Shown one piece after another: positions 26,233 to 34,844 of a DNA stretch of 44,331 nucleotides. Numbering within the stretch: position 1 is the first letter of the stretch; every line of letters starts with the position of its first letter. The DNA comes from Acrocarpospora macrocephala (lineage in GTDB: Bacteria; Actinomycetota; Actinomycetes; Streptosporangiales; Streptosporangiaceae), in NCBI RefSeq assembly GCF_009687865.1, contig NZ_BLAE01000031.1, positions 1 to 44,331 on the forward strand, read 5' to 3'. The notes under the pieces are model-generated. The model was given only the letters and a program-made list of their open reading frames with translations. It had not been told where the DNA came from and ran no database searches. Position numbers and translations under genes: made by a program.

Positions 26233-26842
26233 GGAAGTGGCTGATCGTCGCGGCCGTGACAGCGTCATAGGTGCTGCTGTCGGACAGATGCCCGGCACGT
26301 TCCAGACTGATGGCGCCCTGCGCCGCCGCCCACAGCGCGTCCGCCACTTTGCGGGGTTGCGTCGGCGTCATATACCCGGCCGAGATGCAGTCCGCGATCA
26401 CCCGGTCGATGATGTTCAGCGCCGCCCTGGCCAGCGTCCTGGCCCGCTCGCTGGGGACGAAGCCCGGGATCGCCCGCTCGAACATGAGGCTGTAGTAGCC
26501 GGGCTCCGCCAGCGCCGCCTCCCGGTAGATCGGCTGCAGCGCGACCAGATACTCGTACGGATCCGGCCGGGGCGTGACCGCCGCCAGCCGCCGCCGGAAC
26601 CGCTCGAAGCCCTCCAGGTAGAGCGCCTCGGCGAGGCCTTCCTTGCTGCCGAACATGGTGTAGATCACGGTCGTCGCGCAGCCCGCCTCGGCGGCGATCC
26701 GCCGTACGGTGAGGCTCTCCGGTCCTGACGCCATCAGCAGCTCGCTGGCCACGTCGAGGAGCCGGGTGCGAAGCTCGTCGTATCCGCTGCGCTGGCCGAG
26801 GGCGTAGGCACCTTGAAGACCGAGCGGCGCCGGGGTACCCAT
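26216..26842 (-). CDS. TetR/AcrR family transcriptional regulator
   Basis: This 208-aa regulator has a TetR DNA-binding domain at about 22-68: LRTRLLDVASELLMASGPES, then LTVRRIAAEAGCATTVIYTM and FGSKEGLAEALY. Its C-terminal part (ERAIPGFVPSERARTLARA, VADALWAAAQGAISLERAGH) is of the WHG-type domain. The ATG at 26842 is used; the open frame continues far upstream but without domain character, and no good ribosome-binding site is visible. It converges on the PucR gene with a 17-nt overlap, and its promoter lies opposite that of the aldehyde dehydrogenase at 27071. It may regulate the neighbouring amine genes, including the palindromic sites near 21643 and 26989. Confidence 0.88.
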   Translation of the reverse strand: MGTPAPLGLQGAYALGQRSGYDELRTRLLDVASELLMASGPESLTVRRIAAEAGCATTVIYTMFGSKEGLAEALYLEGFERFRRRLAAVTPRPDPYEYLVALQPIYREAALAEPGYYSLMFERAIPGFVPSERARTLARAALNIIDRVIADCISAGYMTPTQPRKVADALWAAAQGAISLERAGHLSDSSTYDAVTAATISHFLIRRG

Positions 26843-26988
26843 GAGCCACGAGCCCTTCTCGTCGAGTGGGCCCTCGCGTGGGCCCGCGTCTTGACTTAAC
26901 CACGCCACGAACCCTTCAAACCGCCTCGCAACGGAAAACATCCTGAAATTGCTGCGCATCCGTGACATCAATCTGAAACATGGGAAGT

Positions 26989-27013
26989 TGTCCAGCGTGG
27001 CGGGGTTTGGACA
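26989..27013. promoter_or_regulatory. Inverted repeat upstream of the aldehyde dehydrogenase gene
   Basis: TGTCCA (26989-26994) and TGGACA (27008-27013) form a perfect 6-bp inverted repeat with a 13-bp spacer, midway between the divergent TetR gene and the aldehyde dehydrogenase gene. The right arm overlaps TTGGAC (27007-27012), which could be a -35 box. The rest of this 228-bp gap shows no other clear signal. Confidence 0.35.
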
Positions 27014-27070
27014 GGAGATTGTGCGGCCCGGAGTAAGGAGCGTCCGGGCGGATGGGCATAGCGTGAATGT

Positions 27071-28525
27071 ATGACTATCTCGTCGGGAACACCGGGAATT
27101 CCCCTTCGCCCCTTCTGGCTGGCCGGCCGTCCCGCGACCGGCGAGACCGAGCTGACCGTCACCAACTCGCATGACGGGCGGGTGGTGGGAGTGCATGCCG
27201 TACCCACGCCGGATCAGGTGGAGGAGGCGGTGGCCGCGGCGCACGCGGTGCGCAAGCAGGCGGCGGCGCTGCCGCTGCACGTGCGGGCCGAGGCGCTGGC
27301 GCACGTATCGCGGCGGATCGCGGAGCGGGCCGACGAGATCGCCCGCGTGATCAGCGGCGAGAACGGCAAGCCGATCTTCTGGGCGCGCGGCGAGGTGGGC
27401 CGGGCCGTGGCCACGTTCCGGTTCGCCGCCGAGGAGACCCGCAGGTTCAGCGGGGACGTGCAGCGGCTCGACACTGAACCGGCCGCGCAGGGGCGCCTGG
27501 CCTATGTCACGCGCGTGCCATACGGCCCAGTGCTGGCGATCACGCCGTTCAACTTCCCGCTCAACCTGGTCGCGCACAAGGTCGCCCCGGCCATCGCGGT
27601 CGGCGCGCCGGTCATCGTGAAGCCCGCGCCCGCGACCCCGCTCTCGGCCCTGCTGCTGGGCGAGATCCTGGCCGAGACCGACCTGCCGGAGGGCATGTTC
27701 TCGATCCTGCCGGTGCCCAACGACCGGGCCGGGTCGCTGGTGGAGGACCCGCGCCTGCCCGTCGTCTCGTTCACCGGCTCCGGGCCGGTCGGATACGCGA
27801 TCATCGACCGGGTGCCGCGCAAGCACGTCACGCTCGAACTCGGCGGCAACGCGGCCGCGGTCGTGCTGGCCGACGCCGACCTGGACTGGGCGGCCGGGCG
27901 GGTCGCGCTGTTCTCCAACTACCAGGCCGGGCAGAGCTGCATCGCCGTGCAGCGCGTGATCGTCGAGGACGCGGTCGCCGACGCGTTCACCGACAAGCTG
28001 GTCGCCGCCGTCGGCGGGCTGGTCACCGGCGATCCCGAGGACGAGAAGACCCAGGTGGGGCCGCTGGTCTCGGTGCAGGCCGCCGAGCGGGTGGAAGCCT
28101 GGGTGGCCGAGGCCGTGGACGCCGGGGCCAAGGTGCTCGCGGGCGGCACCAGGGACGGCGCCACCGTCGCCCCCACCGTGCTGGCCGACGTGCCCGCCGG
28201 CGCCAAGGTCATCGCCGAGGAGGTCTTCGGCCCGGTCCTGGTGATCCAGCGGGTGTCCGGCGTGGACGAGGCCTTCGCCACCGTCAACGACTCCCGCTAC
28301 GGCCTGCAGGCCGGAGTGTTCACCCGCAGCCTCGACACCGCCTTCCGGGCCAACCGGGAGCTGGAGGTGGGCGGGGTGATCATCGGCGACGTGCCGTCGT
28401 ACCGGGCCGACCAGATGCCGTACGGCGGGGTAAAGGAATCCGGCATCGGGCGCGAGGGTCTGCGCTCGGCCATGGCTGATTTGACTTATGAAAAGGTCAT
28501 GGTCATCACAGGACTATCCCTCTGA
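27071..28525 (+). CDS. NAD(P)-dependent aldehyde dehydrogenase (probable succinate-semialdehyde or related)
   Basis: This 484-aa ALDH-superfamily enzyme has all key residues: Asn161 in ITPFNFP, Glu256 in LELGGN, and catalytic Cys290 in YQAGQSCIAVQ. FTGSGPVG binds the cofactor, EEVFGPVLVI is present, and the C-terminal block is GGVKESGIGREG. Such proteins oxidise aldehydes to acids. Placement 2 kb from gabT and its PucR regulator suggests succinate semialdehyde or another polyamine-derived aldehyde, but the ALDH branch cannot be fixed by eye. No Shine-Dalgarno precedes ATG 27071. TAGCGT six bases upstream would fit a leaderless -10 box. Confidence 0.88.
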   Translation: MTISSGTPGIPLRPFWLAGRPATGETELTVTNSHDGRVVGVHAVPTPDQVEEAVAAAHAVRKQAAALPLHVRAEALAHVSRRIAERADEIARVISGENGKPIFWARGEVGRAVATFRFAAEETRRFSGDVQRLDTEPAAQGRLAYVTRVPYGPVLAITPFNFPLNLVAHKVAPAIAVGAPVIVKPAPATPLSALLLGEILAETDLPEGMFSILPVPNDRAGSLVEDPRLPVVSFTGSGPVGYAIIDRVPRKHVTLELGGNAAAVVLADADLDWAAGRVALFSNYQAGQSCIAVQRVIVEDAVADAFTDKLVAAVGGLVTGDPEDEKTQVGPLVSVQAAERVEAWVAEAVDAGAKVLAGGTRDGATVAPTVLADVPAGAKVIAEEVFGPVLVIQRVSGVDEAFATVNDSRYGLQAGVFTRSLDTAFRANRELEVGGVIIGDVPSYRADQMPYGGVKESGIGREGLRSAMADLTYEKVMVITGLSL

Positions 28526-28537
28526 TCCGAGATGTTT

Positions 28538-28558
28538 ACCAGGATGTGCAATCCTGGT
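28538..28558. promoter_or_regulatory. Perfect 8-bp inverted repeat just before ppk2
   Basis: ACCAGGAT-GTGCA-ATCCTGGT lies 13 bp after the aldehyde dehydrogenase stop and 3 bp before the likely ppk2 ATG (28562). It could be an operator, or an mRNA hairpin covering the translation start; it lacks a T-run, so it is not a typical terminator. Arms are perfect, spacer 5 nt. Confidence 0.55.
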
Positions 28559-28561
28559 CAC

Positions 28562-29482
28562 ATGACCCCGAAACAGGACGATGTGGTAGATCTGCTCGTC
28601 CACACGCCTGGGCTCTGGGTCGACGACGACGATGACGACGACCCGGTTCTGGTCCGGGCGGACGGGCGACCGGTCGACACCTGGCGCGAGCACTACCCGT
28701 ACGACGAGCGCATGGACCGCCCCCGGTACGAGCGCGACAAACGCCTGCTCCAGATCGAGCTGCTGAAGCTCCAGTACTGGATCAAGCGTTCCGGGGCGCG
28801 GGTCGTGATCCTCTTCGAGGGGCGGGACGCGGCCGGCAAAGGCGGCACCATCAAACGGTTCATGGAGCACCTCAACCCGCGTGGCGCCACCGTGGTCGCG
28901 CTGGAGAAGCCCAGCGAGCGCGAGAGCACCCAGTGGTACTTCCAGCGCTACACCGCCCACCTCCCGGCCGCCGGGGAGATCGTGCTCTTCGACCGCTCCT
29001 GGTACAACCGGGCCGGGGTCGAGCGGGTGATGGGCTTCTGCACCCAGGCCGAGTACGAGGAGTTCATGTTCCAGGCGCCGCTGTTCGAGCGCATGCTGGT
29101 CAGGGACGGCGTCTCACTGATCAAGTTCTGGTTCTCGGTGTCCCGCTCCGAGCAGCGCACCCGCTTCATCATCCGGCAGGTCGATCCGGTCCGCCGCTGG
29201 AAGCTCTCCCCGATGGACATCGCCTCCCTGGACCGCTGGGACGACTACACCGCGGCCAAGGAGGACGTCTTCCTCAACACCAGCACGGACATCGCGCCGT
29301 GGACGGTGATCAAGAGCAACGACAAGAAGCGCGCCAGGCTCGAGGCGATGCGCCATGTGCTGTCGCTGTTCGACTATGACGACAAGGACAAGCAGGTCGT
29401 CGGCACGCCGGACCCGCAGATCGTGCGCACCGCCGCCGAGAGCATGGAAGAGGACCACAGCGGCCACGCGTACGAGCTTTAG
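28562..29482 (+). CDS. ppk2: Polyphosphate kinase 2
   Basis: This 306-aa protein is a one-domain PPK2, which phosphorylates nucleotides using polyphosphate. Walker A is ILFEGRDAAGKGGTIKRF (83-100) and Walker B LFDRSWYNRAGVERVMGF. A lid segment follows, with FSVSRSEQRTRFIIRQVDP and the signature RRWKLSPMDIASLDRWDDYT, and then DIAPWTVIKSNDKKRARL. The single domain and N-terminal extension fit class I PPK2 (NDP to NTP). Residues 21-27 are seven aspartates in a row. ATG 28562 is preferred because a hairpin precedes it; an in-frame ATG at 28532 would place the hairpin inside the gene. Its last four bases overlap the convergent protease gene. Confidence 0.92.
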   Translation: MTPKQDDVVDLLVHTPGLWVDDDDDDDPVLVRADGRPVDTWREHYPYDERMDRPRYERDKRLLQIELLKLQYWIKRSGARVVILFEGRDAAGKGGTIKRFMEHLNPRGATVVALEKPSERESTQWYFQRYTAHLPAAGEIVLFDRSWYNRAGVERVMGFCTQAEYEEFMFQAPLFERMLVRDGVSLIKFWFSVSRSEQRTRFIIRQVDPVRRWKLSPMDIASLDRWDDYTAAKEDVFLNTSTDIAPWTVIKSNDKKRARLEAMRHVLSLFDYDDKDKQVVGTPDPQIVRTAAESMEEDHSGHAYEL

Positions 29483-30372
29483 GCGCGTTCCGCCGTCTGG
29501 TGCAGGGTCTTGATGGCGCTGCCGAAATACGGGCCGTACATGGTGCTCCGGTCGTTGCTGTACTTGAAGCTGCTCACCGAGGTCACCGTGCCCTTCCCGG
29601 TGGCCTGGTCGAAACCGGACAGCCACGGGCCGCCGCTGGCCCCCGCCGTGAGGTCGCAGCGCAGCCCTTGGTCGTAGGTCTGCTCGTTCGGGTCGGGTTT
29701 GGTGCCGCCCGCGCAGTACATCAGGCTCTCCCCGTTGTACGGCGGATCGGCCGGGAACCCGAAGCCGTAGGCGTGCCTGCCGCGCGGCGCGTTGAACCCG
29801 ATCTCCTGGGCGCCCACCACGTCCGCCAGGTGCTTTCCGCCCCGGGTCGCCACCGCCACCATGCCGACGTCGTAGCTGTCGTCGGCGCTGCGCGACCAGG
29901 GCCCGGCCACGAACATCCGCCGCGCCGGAAACGACCCGTAGGGCTCCCGCCCGGCGTCGTACCCCGGGACGAACATCCAGTTCGCCGCCCACGACCCGGT
30001 GCCGTCCTTGACGCAGTGCCCGGCGGTGACCACCAGATCCTTGTTCGCCCCCCGCACCGACCCGGCCGAGCAGACGAAGTCCACGCCGTCCATGGTCAGG
30101 AACACCCGCCCGGTGGTCCTGGCCACCGCGCCCCCCGCGCTCCACCGCGCCCCGCTGGTGGCCGCCCCGCCCCGCTGGTGCCGCGCGGCGGGGGCCACCT
30201 GGCTGAGCACCGGCAGCAGGTCGATCGGCAGCGCGGCGGCCATGCGCTCCGCGGTCCAGTAGCGGACGGGAGCCACGGCCGCCGTGTGCTCGATCACGTC
30301 GGGCAGCTTGGCCGGTCCGGACGGCCCGAACAGGGCGAGCGAAACGGCAAGCAGGGGGATGCTCGGGGTCAT
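29479..30372 (-). CDS. Secreted trypsin-like serine protease (copy 1)
   Basis: This 297-aa protein has a short N-terminal signal peptide (MTPSIPLLAVSLALFG) and a chymotrypsin-fold protease domain. The catalytic triad is His119 in VVTAGHC, Asp168 in SYDVGMVAV and Ser246 in LTAGASGGPW. A propeptide with RYWTAERMAAALPID precedes the domain, and the same motif (SYWTAARMAAAKPLD) occurs in the neighbouring paralogue. Conserved NWMFVPGYD and PYNGESLMYC segments match the V8/glutamyl-endopeptidase-like group common in actinomycetes. ATG 30372 starts the signal peptide; no strong ribosome-binding site is visible. It lies 51 bp downstream of the paralogue and is probably co-transcribed or a recent duplicate. 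Confidence 0.88.
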   Translation of the reverse strand: MTPSIPLLAVSLALFGPSGPAKLPDVIEHTAAVAPVRYWTAERMAAALPIDLLPVLSQVAPAARHQRGGAATSGARWSAGGAVARTTGRVFLTMDGVDFVCSAGSVRGANKDLVVTAGHCVKDGTGSWAANWMFVPGYDAGREPYGSFPARRMFVAGPWSRSADDSYDVGMVAVATRGGKHLADVVGAQEIGFNAPRGRHAYGFGFPADPPYNGESLMYCAGGTKPDPNEQTYDQGLRCDLTAGASGGPWLSGFDQATGKGTVTSVSSFKYSNDRSTMYGPYFGSAIKTLHQTAERA

Positions 30373-30423
30373 GGCATCCGAGTTTGGACCACGAAACGTG
30401 TTCCAGTGGCTACTTTAGGTAAA

Positions 30424-31473
30424 TCATGTGAGAGAGGTGCGCTGCGCGGCGTTGTAGAGGGCCTGCGCCTCGCCGCCGAAGTAGGGCCCGAACATCCAGT
30501 AGTTGGCGAAGTTGTACTTGAAGCTGTTCACCGAGTTGAGCAGCCCGAGCCCGGTGCTCTCATTGAAGTTGATGAGCCAGGGCCCGCCGCTGGACCCGCC
30601 GGTCATGTCACAGTTGAGCCCGACATCTTCCGACATCAGGAAGTCGTCGAAGGCCCGCCCGCTGCAGTAGATCAGCCTCGACCCGTTGTACGGCGAAGCC
30701 GCCGGATACCCGAAGGCGTACATCTGCCGGCCCCGGCTCTGGTTGAACGCGATGCCCTGCCCGCCGACCGCCTCGGTGAGCAGCCGCCCGTCGAGGGGGG
30801 CGACCACGGCGGCGCCCAGGTCGAAGTTCATGTCCTCGCGGGAGTTCCACTGCGGGGTGGTGAGCAGGCTGGTGGCCACCCAGGTGCCGTGCGGGCGGTT
30901 GCCCTGGTCGTAGCCGGGCACGAAGACCCAGTTGCTGTGGAACGAGCCGCCGATCTTCACGCAGTGCCCGGCGGTGATCACCACGCTCCGGTTGGCGCTG
31001 GTCACGGCGTTGCCGGAGCAGGAGGCGTTGCGGCCGGCGCTGGAGCCCGAGGTGACGGTGAAGAAGATCCGGCCGACCGTGTCGGTGATCGCGCCCTCCG
31101 AGGTCCACGGCTCGCCGGTGCTGCGCGGCGAGGCCGCGGCGGCCTCCGCCGTGAGGGTCATCGTGGGCTTGACGCTGAGGGGCTTGCCGTCGGGCACGTC
31201 TAACTGGGCGGAGCTGACGAACCGGCGGGCGGACTCGGCGGGCGCGTCCAGCGGTTTGGCCGCCGCCATCCGCGCCGCGGTCCAGTAGGAGGCCACCGAG
31301 CGCTGCTCCGTCTTGGTGTCGGCGGCGTCGTAGGTGATCGGCTTGGGCGCGGCCGTGGCGCTGTGGGCGGGGGCGGCGGGCAGCAGTGCAACGGCGAGCG
31401 CGGGCGAAAAGAGGGCGGGCAGGGTGAGAAGAGGAGCCAGGCGGGCGAAGTGGCGACGCGCCGAGCGGTGCAT
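30424..31473 (-). CDS. Secreted trypsin-like serine protease (copy 2)
   Basis: This 349-aa precursor has a long signal peptide (MHRSARRHFARLAPLLTLPA, cleavage near AHSA 36-39) and a propeptide with SYWTAARMAAAKPLD. The protease domain carries His170 in VVITAGHC, Asp218 in NFDLGAAVV and Ser295 in TGGSSGGPW. The core aligns residue for residue with the gene at 29479 (NWVFVPGYDQG, RGRQMYAFGYPAASPYNG, NSFKY, YGPYFG/FGPYFG). GGAGGT lies just before the ATG. It is a secreted protease of unknown target, perhaps a nutrient-scavenging or processing enzyme. Confidence 0.9.
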   Translation of the reverse strand: MHRSARRHFARLAPLLTLPALFSPALAVALLPAAPAHSATAAPKPITYDAADTKTEQRSVASYWTAARMAAAKPLDAPAESARRFVSSAQLDVPDGKPLSVKPTMTLTAEAAAASPRSTGEPWTSEGAITDTVGRIFFTVTSGSSAGRNASCSGNAVTSANRSVVITAGHCVKIGGSFHSNWVFVPGYDQGNRPHGTWVATSLLTTPQWNSREDMNFDLGAAVVAPLDGRLLTEAVGGQGIAFNQSRGRQMYAFGYPAASPYNGSRLIYCSGRAFDDFLMSEDVGLNCDMTGGSSGGPWLINFNESTGLGLLNSVNSFKYNFANYWMFGPYFGGEAQALYNAAQRTSLT

Positions 31474-31638
31474 TGCGTACCTCCGTGATGGATGTCCTGA
31501 CGCGCGAAATTAGCGAGCGTTGTAGCGCTATTTCTCTTCGTATGCAGATACGGATATGGCAGGACTCGGACACAGATGAACTGATTTCTCCTGGACCTCA
31601 GTTGTTGGGGCTCCGGGTCCGTACACGAGAATGGGCGG

Positions 31639-32811
31639 ATGGATTCCGAAACGCCGCGGTCGGTCGTCCTGCTCGGCTCGACCGGCTCGATCGGCACTCA
31701 GGCGCTCGATGTCATCGCCCGCAACCGGTTCGAGGTGGCCGCGCTGGCCGCCGGGGGCGGGCGGGTGGATCTGCTGGCCCGGCAGGCGGCCGAGTTCGGG
31801 GTCGCGGCGGTGGCGGTGGCCGATCCGCGTGCCGTACCGGAACTGAAACGGGCGCTGGCCGCGCGCGGAGCAGATCCGGTCGTGCTGGCCGGGCCGGAAG
31901 GGGTCGCCGAGGTGGCCGCGTGGCCGTGCGACATCGTGCTCAACGGGATCACCGGGGCGCTCGGGCTGACCTCCACGCTGGCCGCGCTGGAGGCCGGGCG
32001 GGTGCTGGCGCTGGCCAACAAGGAGTCGCTGATCATCGGCGGCCCGCTGGTCAAGCGGCTGGCCAAGCCCGGCCAGCTGCTCCCGGTGGACTCCGAGCAC
32101 TCCGCGCTGGCCCAGTGCCTGTGGGCGTCCGGTCCGTCCGGAACCGATCTCCGGGTGGTACGGCGGCTGGTGGTGACCGCCAGCGGCGGCCCGTTCCGCG
32201 GGCGGACCCGGGCGGAGCTGGAGGGGGTCACCCCGGAGATGGCGCTGAACCACCCCACCTGGTCGATGGGGCCGGTGATCACCATCAACTCGGCCACCCT
32301 GGTCAACAAGGGCCTGGAGGTGATCGAGGCGCACCTGCTGTTCGACATCCCGTTCGACCGCATCGAGGTGGTCGTGCACCCGCAGTCGATGATCCACTCC
32401 ATGGTCGAGTTCGTGGACGGCTCGACCGTCGCCCAGGCCAGCCCGCCCGACATGCGCCTGCCGATCGCCCTGGCCCTGGGCCATCCCGACCGGCTCCCTG
32501 AGGTGTCCGCGCCGGTCGACTGGACCCGGGCGCACACCTGGACCTTCGAACCCCTCGACGACCGCGCCTTCCCCTCCGTGGCGCTGGCCCGCTACGTCGG
32601 CGAGCAGGGCGGCACGGCCCCCGCCGTCTACAACGCCGCCAACGAGGTCTGCGTGGACGCCTTCCAGAAGGGCGCCCTGCCGTTCCTCGGCATCGTGGAC
32701 ACGGTCGCCCGGGTGGTCGGCGAGCACATCCCCGGCCAGGCCGAATCGCTGGAGGAGGTGCTCGGCGCGGACGAGTGGGCGCGCGCCCGGGCCAGGGAAC
32801 TCACCGCGTAA
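31639..32811 (+). CDS. dxr: 1-deoxy-D-xylulose-5-phosphate reductoisomerase
   Basis: This 390-aa enzyme is the second step of the MEP isoprenoid pathway, converting DXP to MEP with NADPH and Mn2+/Mg2+. Seen are the NADPH site [25 protein letters not shown], the metal-binding [20 protein letters not shown], the flexible loop [20 protein letters not shown] with KGLEVIEAH, and [16 protein letters not shown]. Length is standard. The ATG at 31639 is preceded by GGGCGG. It is followed by ispG 106 bp later, without the membrane protease gene usually found between them. The product acts in the cytosol and is the known target of fosmidomycin. Confidence 0.97.
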   Translation: MDSETPRSVVLLGSTGSIGTQALDVIARNRFEVAALAAGGGRVDLLARQAAEFGVAAVAVADPRAVPELKRALAARGADPVVLAGPEGVAEVAAWPCDIVLNGITGALGLTSTLAALEAGRVLALANKESLIIGGPLVKRLAKPGQLLPVDSEHSALAQCLWASGPSGTDLRVVRRLVVTASGGPFRGRTRAELEGVTPEMALNHPTWSMGPVITINSATLVNKGLEVIEAHLLFDIPFDRIEVVVHPQSMIHSMVEFVDGSTVAQASPPDMRLPIALALGHPDRLPEVSAPVDWTRAHTWTFEPLDDRAFPSVALARYVGEQGGTAPAVYNAANEVCVDAFQKGALPFLGIVDTVARVVGEHIPGQAESLEEVLGADEWARARARELTA

Positions 32812-32848
32812 CGTCACATGAAGCTGGAGTGACTGGTGGGCGCATGGG

Positions 32849-32876
32849 TTGGCGTGTTCATGGCACTGCCTAGACT
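32849..32876 (+). promoter_or_regulatory. Candidate ispG promoter
   Basis: TTGGCG (32849-32854) and TAGACT (32871-32876) are 16 bp apart, in the 106-bp gap between dxr and ispG, about 41 bp before the ispG ATG (32918), which has AAGGTG upstream. The boxes fit the housekeeping sigma factor of high-GC actinomycetes. ispG therefore probably has its own promoter and is not only expressed from dxr. No other function is visible in the gap. Confidence 0.55.
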
Positions 32877-32917
32877 TGGGCTGTCGGGGAACGTGGCCAT
32901 GAGCGCAAGGTGCAGAA

Positions 32918-34084
32918 ATGTCTGTTGATCTCGGGATTCCGTCAATACCGATGAAGCCGATCGCCACGCGGCGGGTGTCGCGGAAGATCCACGTCGGTTC
33001 GGTGCCGGTGGGCGGGGACGCCCCGGTCTCCGTGCAGTCCATGACCACCACGCTGACCTCGGACGTGAACGCGACCCTGCAGCAGATCGCGGAGCTCACG
33101 GCGTCCGGTTGCCAGATCGTCCGGGTCGCGGTGCCGTCCCAGGACGACGCGGACGCGCTGCCCATGATCGCCAGGAAGTCGCAGATCCCGGTGATCGCGG
33201 ACATTCACTTCCAGCCCAAGTACGTCTTCGCCGCCATCGAGGCGGGGTGTGCGGCCGTCCGGGTCAATCCCGGAAATATCAAGAAATTCGATGACAAGGT
33301 GGGCGAGATCGCGCGGGCGGCCAAGGATCACGGCGTGCCGATCCGGATCGGCGTCAACGCGGGTTCGCTCGACCCCCGGCTGCTGCAGAAGTACGGCAAG
33401 GCCACCCCGGAGGCGCTGGTCGAGTCGGCGCTGTGGGAGTGCTCGCTGTTCGAGGAGCACGACTTCCGGGATATCAAGATCTCGGTCAAGCACAACGACC
33501 CGGTGGTCATGATCAAGGCGTACCGGCTGCTGGCCGAGCAGTGCGACTACCCGCTGCACCTGGGCGTGACCGAGGCGGGTCCGGCCTTCCAGGGGACGAT
33601 CAAGTCCGCGGTGGCCTTCGGCTCGCTGCTCGCCGACGGCATCGGGGACACCATCCGGGTCTCGCTGTCCGCGCCGCCGGTCGAGGAGATCAAGGTCGGC
33701 ATCCAGATCCTGGAGTCGCTCAACCTGCGCAAACGCGGCCTGGAGATCGTCTCCTGCCCGTCCTGCGGGCGCGCCCAGGTGGACGTCTACACGCTGGCCG
33801 AGCAGGTGCACGCCGGTCTCGACGGCCTCAAGGTCCCCCTCCGGGTGGCCGTCATGGGCTGCGTGGTGAACGGCCCCGGCGAAGCCCGCGAGGCCGACCT
33901 GGGCGTCGCCTCCGGCAACGGCAAGGGCCAGATCTTCGTCAAGGGCCAGGTCATCAAGACCGTCCCGGAATCCCAGATCGTCGAGACCCTGATCGAAGAG
34001 GCCCTCCGCCTGGCCGAGGAGATGGGCGTCGACGTCGATCTGGACGATGACGACGCTCCCGGTCCTCAGGTCGTGGTCAGCTGA
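32918..34084 (+). CDS. ispG: Flavodoxin-dependent (E)-4-hydroxy-3-methylbut-2-enyl-diphosphate synthase
   Basis: This 388-aa protein catalyses the penultimate MEP-pathway step, from cyclic MEcPP to HMBPP, using a [4Fe-4S] cluster. It opens with the TIM-barrel domain: [46 protein letters not shown] and GDTIRVSLS. It ends with the iron-sulfur domain containing VSCPSCGR and [17 protein letters not shown], with conserved cysteines; the family's third cysteine ligand is the one before VVNGPGE. The C-terminal tail ([12 protein letters not shown]) is acidic. AAGGTG precedes ATG 32918. The 3' end overlaps a convergent membrane protein gene by 8 nt. With dxr it supports an active MEP pathway here. Confidence 0.97.
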   Translation: MSVDLGIPSIPMKPIATRRVSRKIHVGSVPVGGDAPVSVQSMTTTLTSDVNATLQQIAELTASGCQIVRVAVPSQDDADALPMIARKSQIPVIADIHFQPKYVFAAIEAGCAAVRVNPGNIKKFDDKVGEIARAAKDHGVPIRIGVNAGSLDPRLLQKYGKATPEALVESALWECSLFEEHDFRDIKISVKHNDPVVMIKAYRLLAEQCDYPLHLGVTEAGPAFQGTIKSAVAFGSLLADGIGDTIRVSLSAPPVEEIKVGIQILESLNLRKRGLEIVSCPSCGRAQVDVYTLAEQVHAGLDGLKVPLRVAVMGCVVNGPGEAREADLGVASGNGKGQIFVKGQVIKTVPESQIVETLIEEALRLAEEMGVDVDLDDDDAPGPQVVVS

Positions 34085-34766
34085 TCGCGACCGGCGGCGG
34101 TTTCTGCCCGTTCTCGAAGCGGTCGCGGGCCTTTTCCAGGGTGTCCGGGTCGAAGTAGTTGCTGAAGGCGGATTCCAGGAAGTAGGGCGGGATCAGCTCG
34201 CGGACGTGCTCGGGATAGCCCTCGCCGGAGAGGGGGACCTCGATGACGGGCTCCTTCTTGTCGAGGGTGACCGCGAGCGGTCCGGCGACGCGGATCGACT
34301 TGGCCCAGGGGTCGCCGAATTCGTCGACGGCGCACATGTGCTGGGCGTAGACGGTTTTCACTTCCTCGCGCGTGGTGGCGGTGACCGGTTCGACGCCGAA
34401 GGGATCGACCGCGCAGACGACGCGGAGCTCCTGCTTCTCGTATTCGTCGCCGAAGTCGTGGCCGTGGGCGTGGTGCTGGGCGGGGGAGGACTTCTCCAGG
34501 ATCGTGGTCACCTCGATGGCGAGCTGCGCGCGCAACGCGTCGGAGAGGGCGTACACGGGGGAGGGCCGCTGCTGCGGCAGGCCGTCGACCGAGCGGCCGC
34601 CCGGGCCGGAGGAGGAGCTCACGCCGCGCAGGAACAGGGCGACCATCACCAGGACCAGGAGCGTGGCTCCGACCGTCCACAGCACGCGCTCGCGAGAAGC
34701 GCTCGGCGCGCTGTCCTGTGCTGAGCGGTCCTCGCTGACCTGCTCGGATGCCGGGGTGTCGAGCAT
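34077..34766 (-). CDS. Hypothetical single-pass membrane protein
   Basis: This 229-aa protein has a polar N-terminus, one membrane span ([19 protein letters not shown], about 28-46), and a secreted domain. The domain contains two similar Cys motifs, VVCAVDPFG (about 115-123) and [11 protein letters not shown] (about 143-153), spaced about 28 residues apart; they may form a disulfide or mark an internal duplication. The family is not recognised. It ends in a [10 protein letters not shown] tail. AGGAGG precedes the ATG at 34766. It overlaps the 3' end of ispG by 8 nt. The downstream neighbour on this strand is ispG itself (convergent), and the LPMO gene lies 78 bp upstream, so a joint transcript with it is possible but a strong hairpin lies between. 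Confidence 0.72.
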   Translation of the reverse strand: MLDTPASEQVSEDRSAQDSAPSASRERVLWTVGATLLVLVMVALFLRGVSSSSGPGGRSVDGLPQQRPSPVYALSDALRAQLAIEVTTILEKSSPAQHHAHGHDFGDEYEKQELRVVCAVDPFGVEPVTATTREEVKTVYAQHMCAVDEFGDPWAKSIRVAGPLAVTLDKKEPVIEVPLSGEGYPEHVRELIPPYFLESAFSNYFDPDTLEKARDRFENGQKPPPVAIS

Positions 34767-34804
34767 CGGGTCCTCCTGACCTGGGCGGCGGATGTCAGCC
34801 GGAA

Positions 34805-34831
34805 GGGGCCCGGCGCGGCGCGCCGGGCCCC
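34805..34831 (-). terminator. GC-rich hairpin after the LPMO gene
   Basis: The arms GGGGCCCGGCGCG (34805-34817) and CGCGCCGGGCCCC (34819-34831) are perfect over 13 bp with a single-base loop centre. The hairpin lies 13 bp after the LPMO stop, upstream of the following minus-strand gene. No T-run follows, which is common for actinomycete terminators. It probably ends or dampens LPMO transcripts. Confidence 0.75.
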
Positions 34832-34844
34832 AGGACGTATCCGG

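Noticed and set aside
29500-31203. 567-codon plus-strand open frame across both protease genes
   Set aside because: Antisense shadow spanning two genes and their gap; no recognisable domain.
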